Of a stretch of 64,000 bases of DNA, positions 9,234 through 17,623 are shown piece by piece. How positions within the stretch are numbered: the stretch's first letter is position 1; every line of letters starts with the position of its first letter. The translations under genes were made by a program, and so were the position numbers. This stretch comes from Cellulomonas sp. P24 (GTDB lineage Bacteria; Actinomycetota; Actinomycetes; Actinomycetales; Cellulomonadaceae): NCBI RefSeq assembly GCF_024704385.1, contig NZ_JAJDFX010000002.1, forward strand, positions 806,001 to 870,000, read 5' to 3'. The notes below the pieces were generated by a model, which was not told the DNA's origin, did not search any database, and worked only from the letters and a program-made list of their open reading frames with translations.

Positions 9234-11066
9234 ATGCGGGATCATGCGGTCATGAACCACCTCGTGGCGGGACCTCCGGGGCACGTGATCGTGCACGGGC
9301 TCGAAGGCCTCGGCCTGCGGGTCGTCGAGCACCTCGTCGCGCTGGGGCTGGAGGTCGTCGCCGTCGACGACGGCGCCCGACCGGGTGCCGTGCAGGCTGC
9401 GAGCGCCCTGGGGGCGACCGTCGTCCCGCACCACGACGGCGCCGCCGCCGCGCTCGGCGCCGCGGGTCTTCGCGACGCGCGCGCGGTCGTCTGCCTGTCC
9501 TCGACCGACCTCGGGGCGCTGGAGACCGCGTTGCTCGCGCGTCGCCTCCGTCCGGAGCTGACGGTCGTCGCGCAGATCCGCAACCAGGCCGTCGCCCGTG
9601 CGGTGCGCGCCGACGCCGGCATCCTGGTGCTCGACGTCGCGACCATCGCGTCGCCCGCGATCGTCGAGGCGTACCTCGGCGAGCGGGGGCACGGGCTACG
9701 GATCGCCGACGAGGTCGTCCAGGTGCGCACGGTCGCGGCACCGCGGGACGGCCTGCTGCGGGACCTGTTCGGCGAGGTCCTCGTCCCGTTGTCCGTGCAG
9801 CGGACCGACGGGACGAGCGATCCGGTCGTCTGCCCCGGACGCGATCTCGAGGTGCATGCAGGCGACGCGGTGAGCCTGCTCGGTCCGGCCGCCACCTGGG
9901 ACGAGGTCGTCCCGTCGACCCGGACGCCGGTCCCGCCGGCGTCCGCGAGGCGGTCGGCGGGTCAGCCGCGTGGCGAGCACGGCCCGTCCGGCGCGGTGCG
10001 GCGATGGGGCCGGGCCGTCGCGCGGGCCACCGACACCCGGTTGCGGCGTGCGCTGGCGACGCTGCTCGGTCTCGGGCTGACCTCGATCATCGTGCTGATG
10101 GCGGGCTACCGCGAGGCGGACGGCACGAGGATGACCCCGCTCGACGCCCTGTACTTCACCGCGGAGACCATCGGCACGATCGGCTACGGCGACTTCAGCT
10201 TCCGTGCCCAGCCGAGCTGGCTGCGGGCCTACGCCGTGCTCCTCATGCTCGCGGGCGCGGTCCTCGCGGCCCTCGTGTACGCCCTCCTGACCAACCTGCT
10301 CGTCTCGCAGCGCCTGCAGGAGTCGCTCGGCCACGGACAGGTCACCGATCTGCGCGGGCACGTGATCGTCGTCGGTCTCGGGTCGGTCGGGGTGCGCGTG
10401 GTCGAGTCGGTGACGGCGACCGGGGTGCCCGTCGTGGTCGTGGAGACGGACGAGACCAACCGGTACCTGGCACAGGTGCGTGGGCTGGGCGCGAAGGTCG
10501 TCCTCGGTGACGCCACCCTCGCCCGCACCCTCGAGCTCGTGAACCTCGACCGGGCGCGGGCCGTGGCCGTGCTGACGTCCGACGACCTGACGAACCTCGA
10601 GGTCGCGCTCGCGGTGCGCGACTGGCTCGGCGAACGCACCGACGTCCCGGTCGCGCTGCGGCTCGCCGACCGGCGGCTCGCGTCCACCGTGCGGCAGGCG
10701 TTCGGCTTCACGCACGTGCGCTCCACCGACGAGCTCGCGGCGCCGTGGTTCGTCGGCGCGACCCTCGGGCTGGAGGTCCTCGGCACGTTCTTCGCCGGCG
10801 ACGTCCCCCTGCTCTACGCGCGCGTCCAGGTCACCCCCGGCGGGGGCCTGGACGGCGCCCGTCTCGACGCCCTCACCGGGCGCAACCGCGTGCTGTCGGT
10901 ACGCCACAGCGGTGAGCACGAGGTGCACCGCGTCGTCCGACGGTGGACGACGCTCCAGGCGGACGACGAGGCGTTCGTCGTCGGACCGCATGACGAGCTG
11001 CTCGGCCTGCTCCGCCAGGACGCGCTGCCACCCGCCCGGCGCCCCGGCGCACCGACGGGCCCCTGA
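9234..11066 (+). CDS. Potassium channel with two RCK (TrkA-N) domains
   Basis: About 610 aa. Residues about 9-230 form an N-terminal Rossmann/RCK unit ('HVIVHGLEGLGLRVVEHL', then a TrkA-C-like part). Next come a first membrane helix (LATLLGLGLTSIIVLMAG), a pore with the selectivity filter TIGYGD, and a second helix (LLMLAGAVLAALVYALL). A second RCK unit follows with the canonical GLGSVG nucleotide loop. One subunit thus has one pore, so a tetramer is expected in the plasma membrane, gated by nucleotide or ions through the RCK ring. RCK before the pore is unusual. Starts at 9234 or 9252 are both possible; neither has a strong ribosome binding site. Confidence 0.88.
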   Translation: MRDHAVMNHLVAGPPGHVIVHGLEGLGLRVVEHLVALGLEVVAVDDGARPGAVQAASALGATVVPHHDGAAAALGAAGLRDARAVVCLSSTDLGALETALLARRLRPELTVVAQIRNQAVARAVRADAGILVLDVATIASPAIVEAYLGERGHGLRIADEVVQVRTVAAPRDGLLRDLFGEVLVPLSVQRTDGTSDPVVCPGRDLEVHAGDAVSLLGPAATWDEVVPSTRTPVPPASARRSAGQPRGEHGPSGAVRRWGRAVARATDTRLRRALATLLGLGLTSIIVLMAGYREADGTRMTPLDALYFTAETIGTIGYGDFSFRAQPSWLRAYAVLLMLAGAVLAALVYALLTNLLVSQRLQESLGHGQVTDLRGHVIVVGLGSVGVRVVESVTATGVPVVVVETDETNRYLAQVRGLGAKVVLGDATLARTLELVNLDRARAVAVLTSDDLTNLEVALAVRDWLGERTDVPVALRLADRRLASTVRQAFGFTHVRSTDELAAPWFVGATLGLEVLGTFFAGDVPLLYARVQVTPGGGLDGARLDALTGRNRVLSVRHSGEHEVHRVVRRWTTLQADDEAFVVGPHDELLGLLRQDALPPARRPGAPTGP

Positions 11067-11198
11067 GGTCCCGCTACGCCTGCTGCGGTTGCGGGGACGC
11101 GTTGAGGTGCGGCGGCGAGTCGCGTGCCTTCGGTCGGACCGAGACGATGTCGGCAGACACGGTCGGACCCATGCTGCCGACCGCGTCGGGCTGACCTC

Positions 11199-11873
11199 TC
11201 AGTACGTGGCGCGTCCACCGCTGATGTCGTAGACGCTGCCGGTCGAGAAGCTGCACTCGTCGGACGCGAGCCAGGAGATCAGGGCGGCGACCTCCTCGGC
11301 CGTCCCGAGGCGGCGCATCGGGATCAGGCTGATCAGGTGCTCCAGGACGTCGGGGGCGGTCGTCGCGTTCATGGGCGTCGCGATGACCGCCGGTGCGATG
11401 GCGTTGACGAGGACGCCGCTGGTGGCCAGCTCCTTGCCGAGGGACTTCGTCAGTCCGATCACCGCGGCCTTCGACGCCGAGTACGCGCTGAGGTTCGGGT
11501 TGCCGTCCTTGCCCGCCATGCTCGCGATGTTGACGATCCGACCCCAGCCCTGCTCGCGCATCCCCGGCACCACGGACCGACACATGGAGAAGATGCCGTT
11601 CACGTTGACGTCGAAGGTCGTGCGCCACTCGGCGTCGGACACCTCCCACAGGGGCTTGTTCGGGCCGACGATCCCGGCGCTGTTCACCAGGATGTCGACC
11701 GGTCCCACCGATGCGACCGCGCGCGCGACGTCCTCCGGGACGGTGACGTCGACGACCACGTCGGCACCGGGTGAGCGGTCGAACGTGACGACGCGGACGC
11801 CGTCGGCGCGCAGTCGCGTGGCGCACGCCTCACCGAGCCCGCTGAGCCCACCTGTGACGATCGCTGTTCTCAT
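11199..11873 (-). CDS. Short-chain dehydrogenase/reductase (sugar-acid pathway)
   Basis: A 224-aa classical SDR. The cofactor loop is 'VTGGLSGLGEA', the structural 'NSAG' and the catalytic Ser in 'NIASMAGKDG' are present, and the YxxxK pair is in 'YSASKAAV'. Asp at the end of beta-2 ('VVTFDRS') suggests NAD preference. The start ATG 11873 has AGGAGG close upstream. It lies 151 bp behind the IlvD-type dehydratase in the same orientation. By analogy with the L-fucose/L-rhamnose oxidative route it could oxidise a 2-keto-3-deoxy sugar acid, feeding the FAH-family enzyme encoded nearby. Confidence 0.85.
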   Translation of the reverse strand: MRTAIVTGGLSGLGEACATRLRADGVRVVTFDRSPGADVVVDVTVPEDVARAVASVGPVDILVNSAGIVGPNKPLWEVSDAEWRTTFDVNVNGIFSMCRSVVPGMREQGWGRIVNIASMAGKDGNPNLSAYSASKAAVIGLTKSLGKELATSGVLVNAIAPAVIATPMNATTAPDVLEHLISLIPMRRLGTAEEVAALISWLASDECSFSTGSVYDISGGRATY

Positions 11874-12024
11874 GAGTTCCTCCTGGTCGTCGAGGCGACC
11901 GCGACGCGGTCGTGCACCTCGGGGATCGTGCGGGTAGGGCTGTGTGGTCACCGCGCCGTGCCGGGTGGCATCAGGCCGCGGCAGGTCAGCGCAGCGTCGG
12001 CGCTCGGAGCGCTCAGTGGGACGC

Positions 12025-13743
12025 TCAGTGGGACTCGCGGTGGATGGTGTCCCCGCTCGAGCCGACGAGGAAGTCCAGGTCGACCCCGGTGTCGGCCTGC
12101 TGCACGTGGTCGACGTAGAGCCGCTCCCACCCGCGGACCGGCGCCGCGTAGGCCGCCGTGCTCGCCGCCGTCGCACTCCTGGCCGCGAGCTCGGCGTCCG
12201 GGACGTCCAGGTGCAGGCGCCGCGCCGCGACGTCGAGCTCGATCTCGTCGCCGGTCCTGACCAGGGCGAGCGCACCGCCGGCAGCGGCCTCAGGGGCAAC
12301 GTGCAGCACGACTGTGCCGTAGGCGGTGCCGCTCATCCGCGCGTCGCTGATCCGGACCATGTCGCGCACGCCCTGCTCGAGCAGCTTGCGCGGCAGCGGC
12401 ATGTTCCCGACCTCGGGCATGCCGGGGTACCCACGTGGACCGCATCCGCGCAGGACGAGGACGGAGTCGGCGGTGACCTCGAGGTCGGGGTCGTCGATCC
12501 GGGCCCGCAGGTCCTCGATGCTGTCGAACACCACGGCCGGGCCCCGATGGTGCAGCAGCTCGGCGCTGGCCGCGGCGGGCTTGATGATGGCACCACGCGG
12601 CGCGAGGTTGCCGCGCAGCACCGCGATGCCCGCATCGACCATGAGCGGTTCGTCGCGAGGCCGGATGACCGTCGGGTCGAACACCGGGTTGTCCGCGAGG
12701 TGGTCGACCAGCGGCGCGCCGGTGACCGTGATCGCCTCGGGCCGGAACAGCTCCCGCACCTGGGCGAGCGCGGCGAGCACCCCGCCGGCCCGGTGCAGGT
12801 CGTCCATGAGGAACTCACCGGACGGCTGCAGGTTCACCAGCAGCGGCACACCTCGGCCGACCTCGTCGAAGTCCTCGAGGGTCAGGTCCACCCCGAGCCG
12901 CCCGGCGATCGCCAGCAGGTGGAGCACGGCGTTGGTCGACCCGCCGACGACGGCGACGGCGACGATCGCGTTGAGGAACGCCTCCCGGGTCATGACGTCG
13001 CTCGGGCGCCGGTCCTGGGCGACCATGTCGACGATCAGCCGCCCGGTCTCGTGCGACATCGACAGGAGCCGCGCATCGGGGGCCGGGATGCCGGCGAACC
13101 CGGGGATCGTCATCCCCAGCGCCTCCGCGACCACTGCCATGGTCGAGGCGGTGCCCATCGTGTTGCAGTGCCCCTTGCTGCGGATCATGGAGCTCTCGGA
13201 GCGCGTGAAGTCCTGCTGCGAGAGCGCGCCGCCGCGGACCTCCTCGCTCAGCCGCCAGACGTCGGTCCCGCACCCGAGCGCAGTGCCGCGGAACGTGCCG
13301 GTCAGCATCGGCCCTCCGGGCACGACGACGGCCGGCAGGTTCACCGACGCGGCCGCCATGAGCAGCGCGGGGATCGTCTTGTCGCAGCCGCCGAGGAGCA
13401 CCACGCCGTCGATCGGGTTGGCGCGCAGCATCTCCTCGATCGCCATCGCGGCCATGTTCCGCCACAGCATCGCGGTCGGCTTGACCTGGGTCTCTCCGAG
13501 CGAGACGACCGGGAGGTTGTACGGGACCCCACCGGCCTCCCAGATGCCCTGCTTGACCGCGTCCGCCACCTCGTTGAGGTGCATGTTGCACGGCGTCAGG
13601 TCTGACGCCGTGTTGGCGATGGCGATCTGCGGCCTGGTCGAGTCGAGCGCGGAGTCCGGCAGGCCTCTTCGCATCCAAGCCCGGTGGATGTAGGCGTTCC
13701 GGTCCTGCCCGTCGTACCAGTCGGCACTCCGAAGGTGATCCAC
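12025..13743 (-). CDS. IlvD/Edd-family sugar-acid dehydratase (arabinonate/fuconate-type)
   Basis: A 572-aa protein of the dihydroxy-acid/sugar-acid dehydratase family, which uses an Fe-S cluster and Mg. Cluster-ligand cysteines are in 'LTPCNMH', 'LLGGCDKT' and 'KGHCNTMGT'. The C-terminal active-site region has 'SDARMSGTAYGT'. The family length is 570-600 aa. The sugar-acid branch is favoured over IlvD proper because of the pathway neighbours. It removes water from an aldonic acid to give a 2-keto-3-deoxy acid. The GTG at 13743 with GAGGATC upstream is chosen; an ATG at 13794 is also in frame. It is divergent from the SMP-30 lactonase. Confidence 0.88.
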   Translation of the reverse strand: MDHLRSADWYDGQDRNAYIHRAWMRRGLPDSALDSTRPQIAIANTASDLTPCNMHLNEVADAVKQGIWEAGGVPYNLPVVSLGETQVKPTAMLWRNMAAMAIEEMLRANPIDGVVLLGGCDKTIPALLMAAASVNLPAVVVPGGPMLTGTFRGTALGCGTDVWRLSEEVRGGALSQQDFTRSESSMIRSKGHCNTMGTASTMAVVAEALGMTIPGFAGIPAPDARLLSMSHETGRLIVDMVAQDRRPSDVMTREAFLNAIVAVAVVGGSTNAVLHLLAIAGRLGVDLTLEDFDEVGRGVPLLVNLQPSGEFLMDDLHRAGGVLAALAQVRELFRPEAITVTGAPLVDHLADNPVFDPTVIRPRDEPLMVDAGIAVLRGNLAPRGAIIKPAAASAELLHHRGPAVVFDSIEDLRARIDDPDLEVTADSVLVLRGCGPRGYPGMPEVGNMPLPRKLLEQGVRDMVRISDARMSGTAYGTVVLHVAPEAAAGGALALVRTGDEIELDVAARRLHLDVPDAELAARSATAASTAAYAAPVRGWERLYVDHVQQADTGVDLDFLVGSSGDTIHRESH

Positions 13744-13792
13744 GGCGATCCTCGGTTTCCAAGAGTTAGAAGATCCGTCTAGTATTCGGAAC
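13744..13792. promoter_or_regulatory. Divergent promoter region between dehydratase and lactonase genes
   Basis: This 49-bp gap serves both transcripts. It contains TAGA (13767-13770) and TCTA (13778-13781), inverted with 7 bases between, and is AT-richer than its flanks. It is a candidate site for the IclR-type regulator at 16717, but this is inference. Confidence 0.35.
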
Positions 13793-14752
13793 ATGCTACA
13801 GGAACTCGGCGCGACCCCGCCGAACCCGTCGGGCCTGTCAGGACCGCCGGTCCTGCCGACGCCGTATCCCTCGCGCCAGGCGACCGGACCGGAGTTCGAG
13901 CTCGCCGAGGGGATCCTCTGGGACGACCGCCGCCACGAGGTGGTGTGGGTCGAGATCCTCAGCGGCGAGGTCCACGTCGCCGGCTTCGACGGGAACACCC
14001 TTGCCCCTCACCGGGTGCTGACCGTCGGACCGACCGTGGGCGCCGTCGCGCTCGCCGAGGACGGCGGGTACCTCCTCGCCGGATCGCGCGGCCTCGCCAC
14101 CCTCAGCCCTGACGCCGTCCTCCAGCGCGGGCCCGACCTGCTCGGCGATCGGCAGGATGTCCGACTGAACGACGGCACCGTCGACCCGCAGGGCCGGTTC
14201 CTCGTCGGCACGTTGTCGTTGACCGGTCCGACCGGGCTGGAAAGGCTCCTGCGCATCTCGCCCGACGGCACCGTCGAGACGGTGCGCACCGGGCTGAGCC
14301 TCAGCAACGGGGTGGCGTTCTCTCCCGACGGCGCGACGGTCTACCACGTCGACACCCTGCGCCACAGCGTGGAGTCGCACTCCTACGGGCCGGGTGACAT
14401 CGACCTGGACGAGCCCTGGGTCCCCATCCGCGCCGCGTTCGCCGGTCTCCCCGACGGGATGGTCGTCGACACCGAGGGTCTGCTCTGGATCGCCCAGTGG
14501 GGCGCCGGCCGCGTCCAGCGCTTCACCCCGGACGGCACGCTCGTCGCGGAGGTTGCCGTCGACGCACCGCACGTCTCCTGCATGGGCTTCATCGGGCCGG
14601 GGAGAGACACGCTCGCCATCACGACGGCCCGCGAGGGGCTCGCCGCGCCCACCCCCGCCTCGGGCGCGCTCTTCCTCGCGGAGGTCGGCGCGACCGGGCT
14701 CCCGGAGCACCGGTGGGCCGGCAGCACCGTCGCGCCCTCCTGGGTCACCTGA
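13793..14752 (+). CDS. SMP-30/gluconolactonase family sugar lactonase
   Basis: A 319-aa six-blade propeller protein. Metal-binding residues of the family are visible: Glu in 'AEGILWDD', Asn in 'LSNGVAFSPDG', Asp in 'GLPDGMVVDTEGLLWIAQW', and the 'RLNDGTVDPQGRFLVGTL' stretch that shapes the pocket. It hydrolyses an aldono-lactone to the aldonic acid, the step between the zinc dehydrogenase and the dehydratase of this cluster. The first ATG at 13793 has no strong ribosome binding site, so a near-leaderless transcript is possible. The FAH-family gene follows 73 bp downstream. Confidence 0.85.
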   Translation: MLQELGATPPNPSGLSGPPVLPTPYPSRQATGPEFELAEGILWDDRRHEVVWVEILSGEVHVAGFDGNTLAPHRVLTVGPTVGAVALAEDGGYLLAGSRGLATLSPDAVLQRGPDLLGDRQDVRLNDGTVDPQGRFLVGTLSLTGPTGLERLLRISPDGTVETVRTGLSLSNGVAFSPDGATVYHVDTLRHSVESHSYGPGDIDLDEPWVPIRAAFAGLPDGMVVDTEGLLWIAQWGAGRVQRFTPDGTLVAEVAVDAPHVSCMGFIGPGRDTLAITTAREGLAAPTPASGALFLAEVGATGLPEHRWAGSTVAPSWVT

Positions 14753-14825
14753 CCACTCTGACCCGATCTGCTTCACCGACGACAGTCCGCCATCACCGCA
14801 CCACCACCACAGAGAGCAGGACCGC

Positions 14826-15698
14826 ATGCGACTCGTCCGACTGGGAACCGCCGGCCACGAAGCACCCGGGGTGCTGGTCGGCGACGACACGTTCGTCGAT
14901 CTCTCCGACGTCGTCGGCGACTTCGACGAGGCGTTCTTCGCCTCCGGAGCACTGTCCGGTCTCGCCGACATCGTCGCGACCCGGGTCGCCGCCGGCGCAG
15001 GAGAACCGGTCGCCGGCCGCCGGTTCGGTGCACCGTTCGCCCGACCTCACCAGATCCTGTGCATCGGGCTGAACTACAGCGATCACGCGGCAGAGACCGG
15101 CCAGGCCGTCCCGGACGAGCCCATCGTGTTCAACAAGGCGCCGAACACCCTCGTCGGTCCCGATGACGACGTCGTCGTCCCGCTCGGCAGCAAGAAGACC
15201 GACTGGGAGGTCGAGCTCGGCATCGTCATCGGCACCCGCGCCTCCTACCTGCCCGACGAGGCGGCAGCGGCCGCGTCGATCGCCGGGTACGTGCTGGTCA
15301 ACGACGTGAGCGAGCGCGCCTGGCAGATGGAACGCGGCGGCCAGTGGGTCAAGGGAAAGTCGGCCCCGACGTTCAACCCGGCCGGCCCGTACCTGGTGAC
15401 CCCCGACGAGGTCGGTGACGTGCTCGACCTGGACATGTGGCTCGAGGTCGACGGCGTGCGCCGTCAGACCGGGTCCACGCGAACCATGCTCTTCAGCCCG
15501 ACGTACATCGTCCACTACCTCAGCCAGTTCATGGCGCTCGAGCCCGGCGACCTGATCAACACCGGGACACCGCCCGGCGTCGGCCTCGGGTTCACCCCGC
15601 CGGTGTTCCTGCGTGCGGGCCAGACCATGACGCTCGGCGTCTCCCGGCTCGGCTCCCAGACCCAGCACGTCGTCGCCCACCCGTCGGCGGTCGGCTAG
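14826..15698 (+). CDS. Fumarylacetoacetate hydrolase (FAH) family protein
   Basis: A 290-aa FAH-fold enzyme. The C-terminal catalytic domain starts near residue 75 ('ILCIGLNYSDHAAETG'). It carries the metal ligands of the family: 'DWEVELGIVIG' (Glu ligands), 'YVLVNDVSER' (Asp ligand) and 'KGKSAPTFNPAGPYLV'. It ends with 'GDLINTGTPPGVGLG'. In oxidative fucose/rhamnose pathways such proteins cleave 2,4-diketo-3-deoxy acids to pyruvate plus lactate; in arabinose pathways relatives act as dehydratases. The context (SDR present) favours the first role. Its TAG overlaps the GTG of the dehydrogenase by one base. Confidence 0.85.
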   Translation: MRLVRLGTAGHEAPGVLVGDDTFVDLSDVVGDFDEAFFASGALSGLADIVATRVAAGAGEPVAGRRFGAPFARPHQILCIGLNYSDHAAETGQAVPDEPIVFNKAPNTLVGPDDDVVVPLGSKKTDWEVELGIVIGTRASYLPDEAAAAASIAGYVLVNDVSERAWQMERGGQWVKGKSAPTFNPAGPYLVTPDEVGDVLDLDMWLEVDGVRRQTGSTRTMLFSPTYIVHYLSQFMALEPGDLINTGTPPGVGLGFTPPVFLRAGQTMTLGVSRLGSQTQHVVAHPSAVG

Positions 15699-16720
15699 TG
15701 CGCGCCCTCGTCGTGACCGGCCCGCGCGAGGCGTCGGTCCAGGAGGTCCCGGCGCCGGTACCGGCACCCGGAGAGCTGCTCGTCGAGGTGGAACGGGTCG
15801 GCATCTGCGGTACCGACGTCGAGCTCTACACCGGCGAGATGGCGTACTTCGGTCAGGGCGTCACGCACTTCCCGATCCGGCTCGGTCACGAGTGGGCCGG
15901 GCGGGTGATCGCCACGGGATCGGAGTCCGACGCGGACTGGCTCGGGAAGCGGGTCACCGGCGACACCATGCTCGGCTGCGGTCGCTGCGAGTACTGCCTC
16001 CGGGGGGTTCACCACGTCTGCCCCGACCGGTTCGAGGTGGGGATCCGGGACGGGTGGCCCGGTGCTCTCGCCGAGCAGACGCTCGTCCCGACGCGGTTCG
16101 CGCATGTCGTCCCGGAGAACGTCAGTGTCACGTCGGCCGCGCTCGTCGAGCCGGCAGGCAACTCCCTGCGGTCCGTCTGGGCCGCCGACCTGAGCGCCGG
16201 GGACCGGCTGCTCGTCCTCGGCTCCGGGACGATCGGCCTCCTGGCCGCCCAGCTCGCCCTGGCGCACGGGATCGAGGTGCACGTCGCGGGGAAGCGTCCA
16301 CGATCACTGGAGCTGGCGCAGCAGCTCGGCGTGCCGCACGTGCGGACCCTCGACTCCCTCGGCGACGCCGATGCGAATACCTTCGATGCCGTGATCGATG
16401 CGACGAGCCTCACCGACGGGCCCGCGCTCGCCGCACGGCTGGTCAAGCCGCACGGACGGATCGTCCTGGTGGGCCTGTCCGGCACGCCGAGCCTCGTCGA
16501 CACCCGTGACGTGGCGCTCAAGGACGTGACCGCCGTCGGCATCCTCTCGGCATCGCCGGGGCTGGCGGGCGCGATCGCGGAGCTCGCCTCGGGTGGCGTC
16601 GTCCCCGACGCGATCGTCAGCGAGGTCATCACGCTCGAGGACGTGCCGGACCGACTCGACGGGCACCGCGGCGCCGAGGCAGGCCCGGGCCCCAAGGTCC
16701 ACGTCGACCCACGCGCATGA
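15698..16720 (+). CDS. Zinc-dependent sugar/alcohol dehydrogenase (MDR family)
   Basis: A 340-aa medium-chain dehydrogenase. Catalytic zinc ligands lie in 'GICGTDVELY' and 'RLGHEWAG'. The structural zinc loop is 'GCGRCEYCLRGVHHVC', and the Rossmann loop is 'LVLGSGTIGLLAAQ'. It probably oxidises the free sugar at C1 to the lactone and so opens the pathway finished by the lactonase, dehydratase, SDR and FAH proteins. GTG 15698 overlaps the previous stop, and the TGA at 16718-16720 overlaps the next ATG. The three genes are thus translationally linked. Confidence 0.88.
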   Translation: MRALVVTGPREASVQEVPAPVPAPGELLVEVERVGICGTDVELYTGEMAYFGQGVTHFPIRLGHEWAGRVIATGSESDADWLGKRVTGDTMLGCGRCEYCLRGVHHVCPDRFEVGIRDGWPGALAEQTLVPTRFAHVVPENVSVTSAALVEPAGNSLRSVWAADLSAGDRLLVLGSGTIGLLAAQLALAHGIEVHVAGKRPRSLELAQQLGVPHVRTLDSLGDADANTFDAVIDATSLTDGPALAARLVKPHGRIVLVGLSGTPSLVDTRDVALKDVTAVGILSASPGLAGAIAELASGGVVPDAIVSEVITLEDVPDRLDGHRGAEAGPGPKVHVDPRA

Positions 16721-17535
16721 CGAGCCGACAGGAGTCGGTGGCTTCCGACCAGCCGCACCCCGACGACGAGCGCCTCGTCGGGGCCGACCGTGTGCTCGCG
16801 GTGCTGGTCGAGCTCGCCGGCCACCCCGACGGGGTCACGCTCGACGAGCTCGCCCAGACCCTCAACGGCACCAAGCCCACGATCCACCGTGCCCTCGTGT
16901 CCCTGCGCAAGGCCGGGCTGGCGGACCAGATCGGGCGCGGTCACTACCTCCTCGGCGACGAGTTCCTCCGGCTCGCGTTCCGCAACCACGAGGCGCGGCC
17001 CGACGCGACCCGCATCGAGCCTCTGCTCCGAGCCCTCGCGGACGAGTTCGGGGAGACCGCGCACTACGCCGTGCTGAACGGCACCGACGTGGTCTACCGC
17101 GCCAAGGTCGACCCGCCCGCTGGAGCGATCCGTCTGACCTCGACGATCGGCGGCCGCAACCCGGCGTACCGGACGGCGGTCGGCAAGGCACTCCTCAGCC
17201 GGTCGATCACGAGCGAGGCCGCCCTGCGCGACTGGCTCGGCACCACCACGCTCGAGCGCCGAACCCCGCGCACCCTCACCACCGTCCCGGCGCTGTTCGA
17301 GGACCTCGCGCGTAGCCGCGACCGCGGATACGCCGTCGACGACCAGGAGAACGAGGCGTCCGTCAACTGCGTGGCGATCCCCGTGCACCTCAGCGGCAGC
17401 GCGATGCCGACCGGTGCCGTGAGCGTCAGCGGCCTCACCTTCCGAACCCCGCTCGCGACCCTGGTCGAGGCGGTGCCGCGCATCCGCGCGATGATCGAGG
17501 AGCACCTCGGTACCGGCGCCTGCGGACCGCTCTGA
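16717..17535 (+). CDS. IclR-family transcriptional regulator
   Basis: A 272-aa protein. The N-terminal winged helix (about residues 20-85) has 'VLAVLVELAGHPDGVTLDE' and recognition-helix text 'GTKPTIHRALVSLRKAG'. The IclR effector domain follows ('ETAHYAVLNGTDVVYRAKV', 'AYRTAVGKALL', 'SVNCVAIPV'). It is the last gene of the sugar-oxidation operon and overlaps the dehydrogenase by ATGA. It is the natural candidate to control the divergent promoter at 13744-13792, sensing a pathway intermediate. The effector cannot be read from sequence. Confidence 0.9.
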   Translation: MTSRQESVASDQPHPDDERLVGADRVLAVLVELAGHPDGVTLDELAQTLNGTKPTIHRALVSLRKAGLADQIGRGHYLLGDEFLRLAFRNHEARPDATRIEPLLRALADEFGETAHYAVLNGTDVVYRAKVDPPAGAIRLTSTIGGRNPAYRTAVGKALLSRSITSEAALRDWLGTTTLERRTPRTLTTVPALFEDLARSRDRGYAVDDQENEASVNCVAIPVHLSGSAMPTGAVSVSGLTFRTPLATLVEAVPRIRAMIEEHLGTGACGPL

Positions 17536-17623
17536 ACCGTGGTGCCCGAGCATCGCCCCGGCTCAACCGCATCCGCGAGCGCGAGGATCCCGCGGGCTGC
17601 CGCAACGGGCCTCACGCCTGCCG

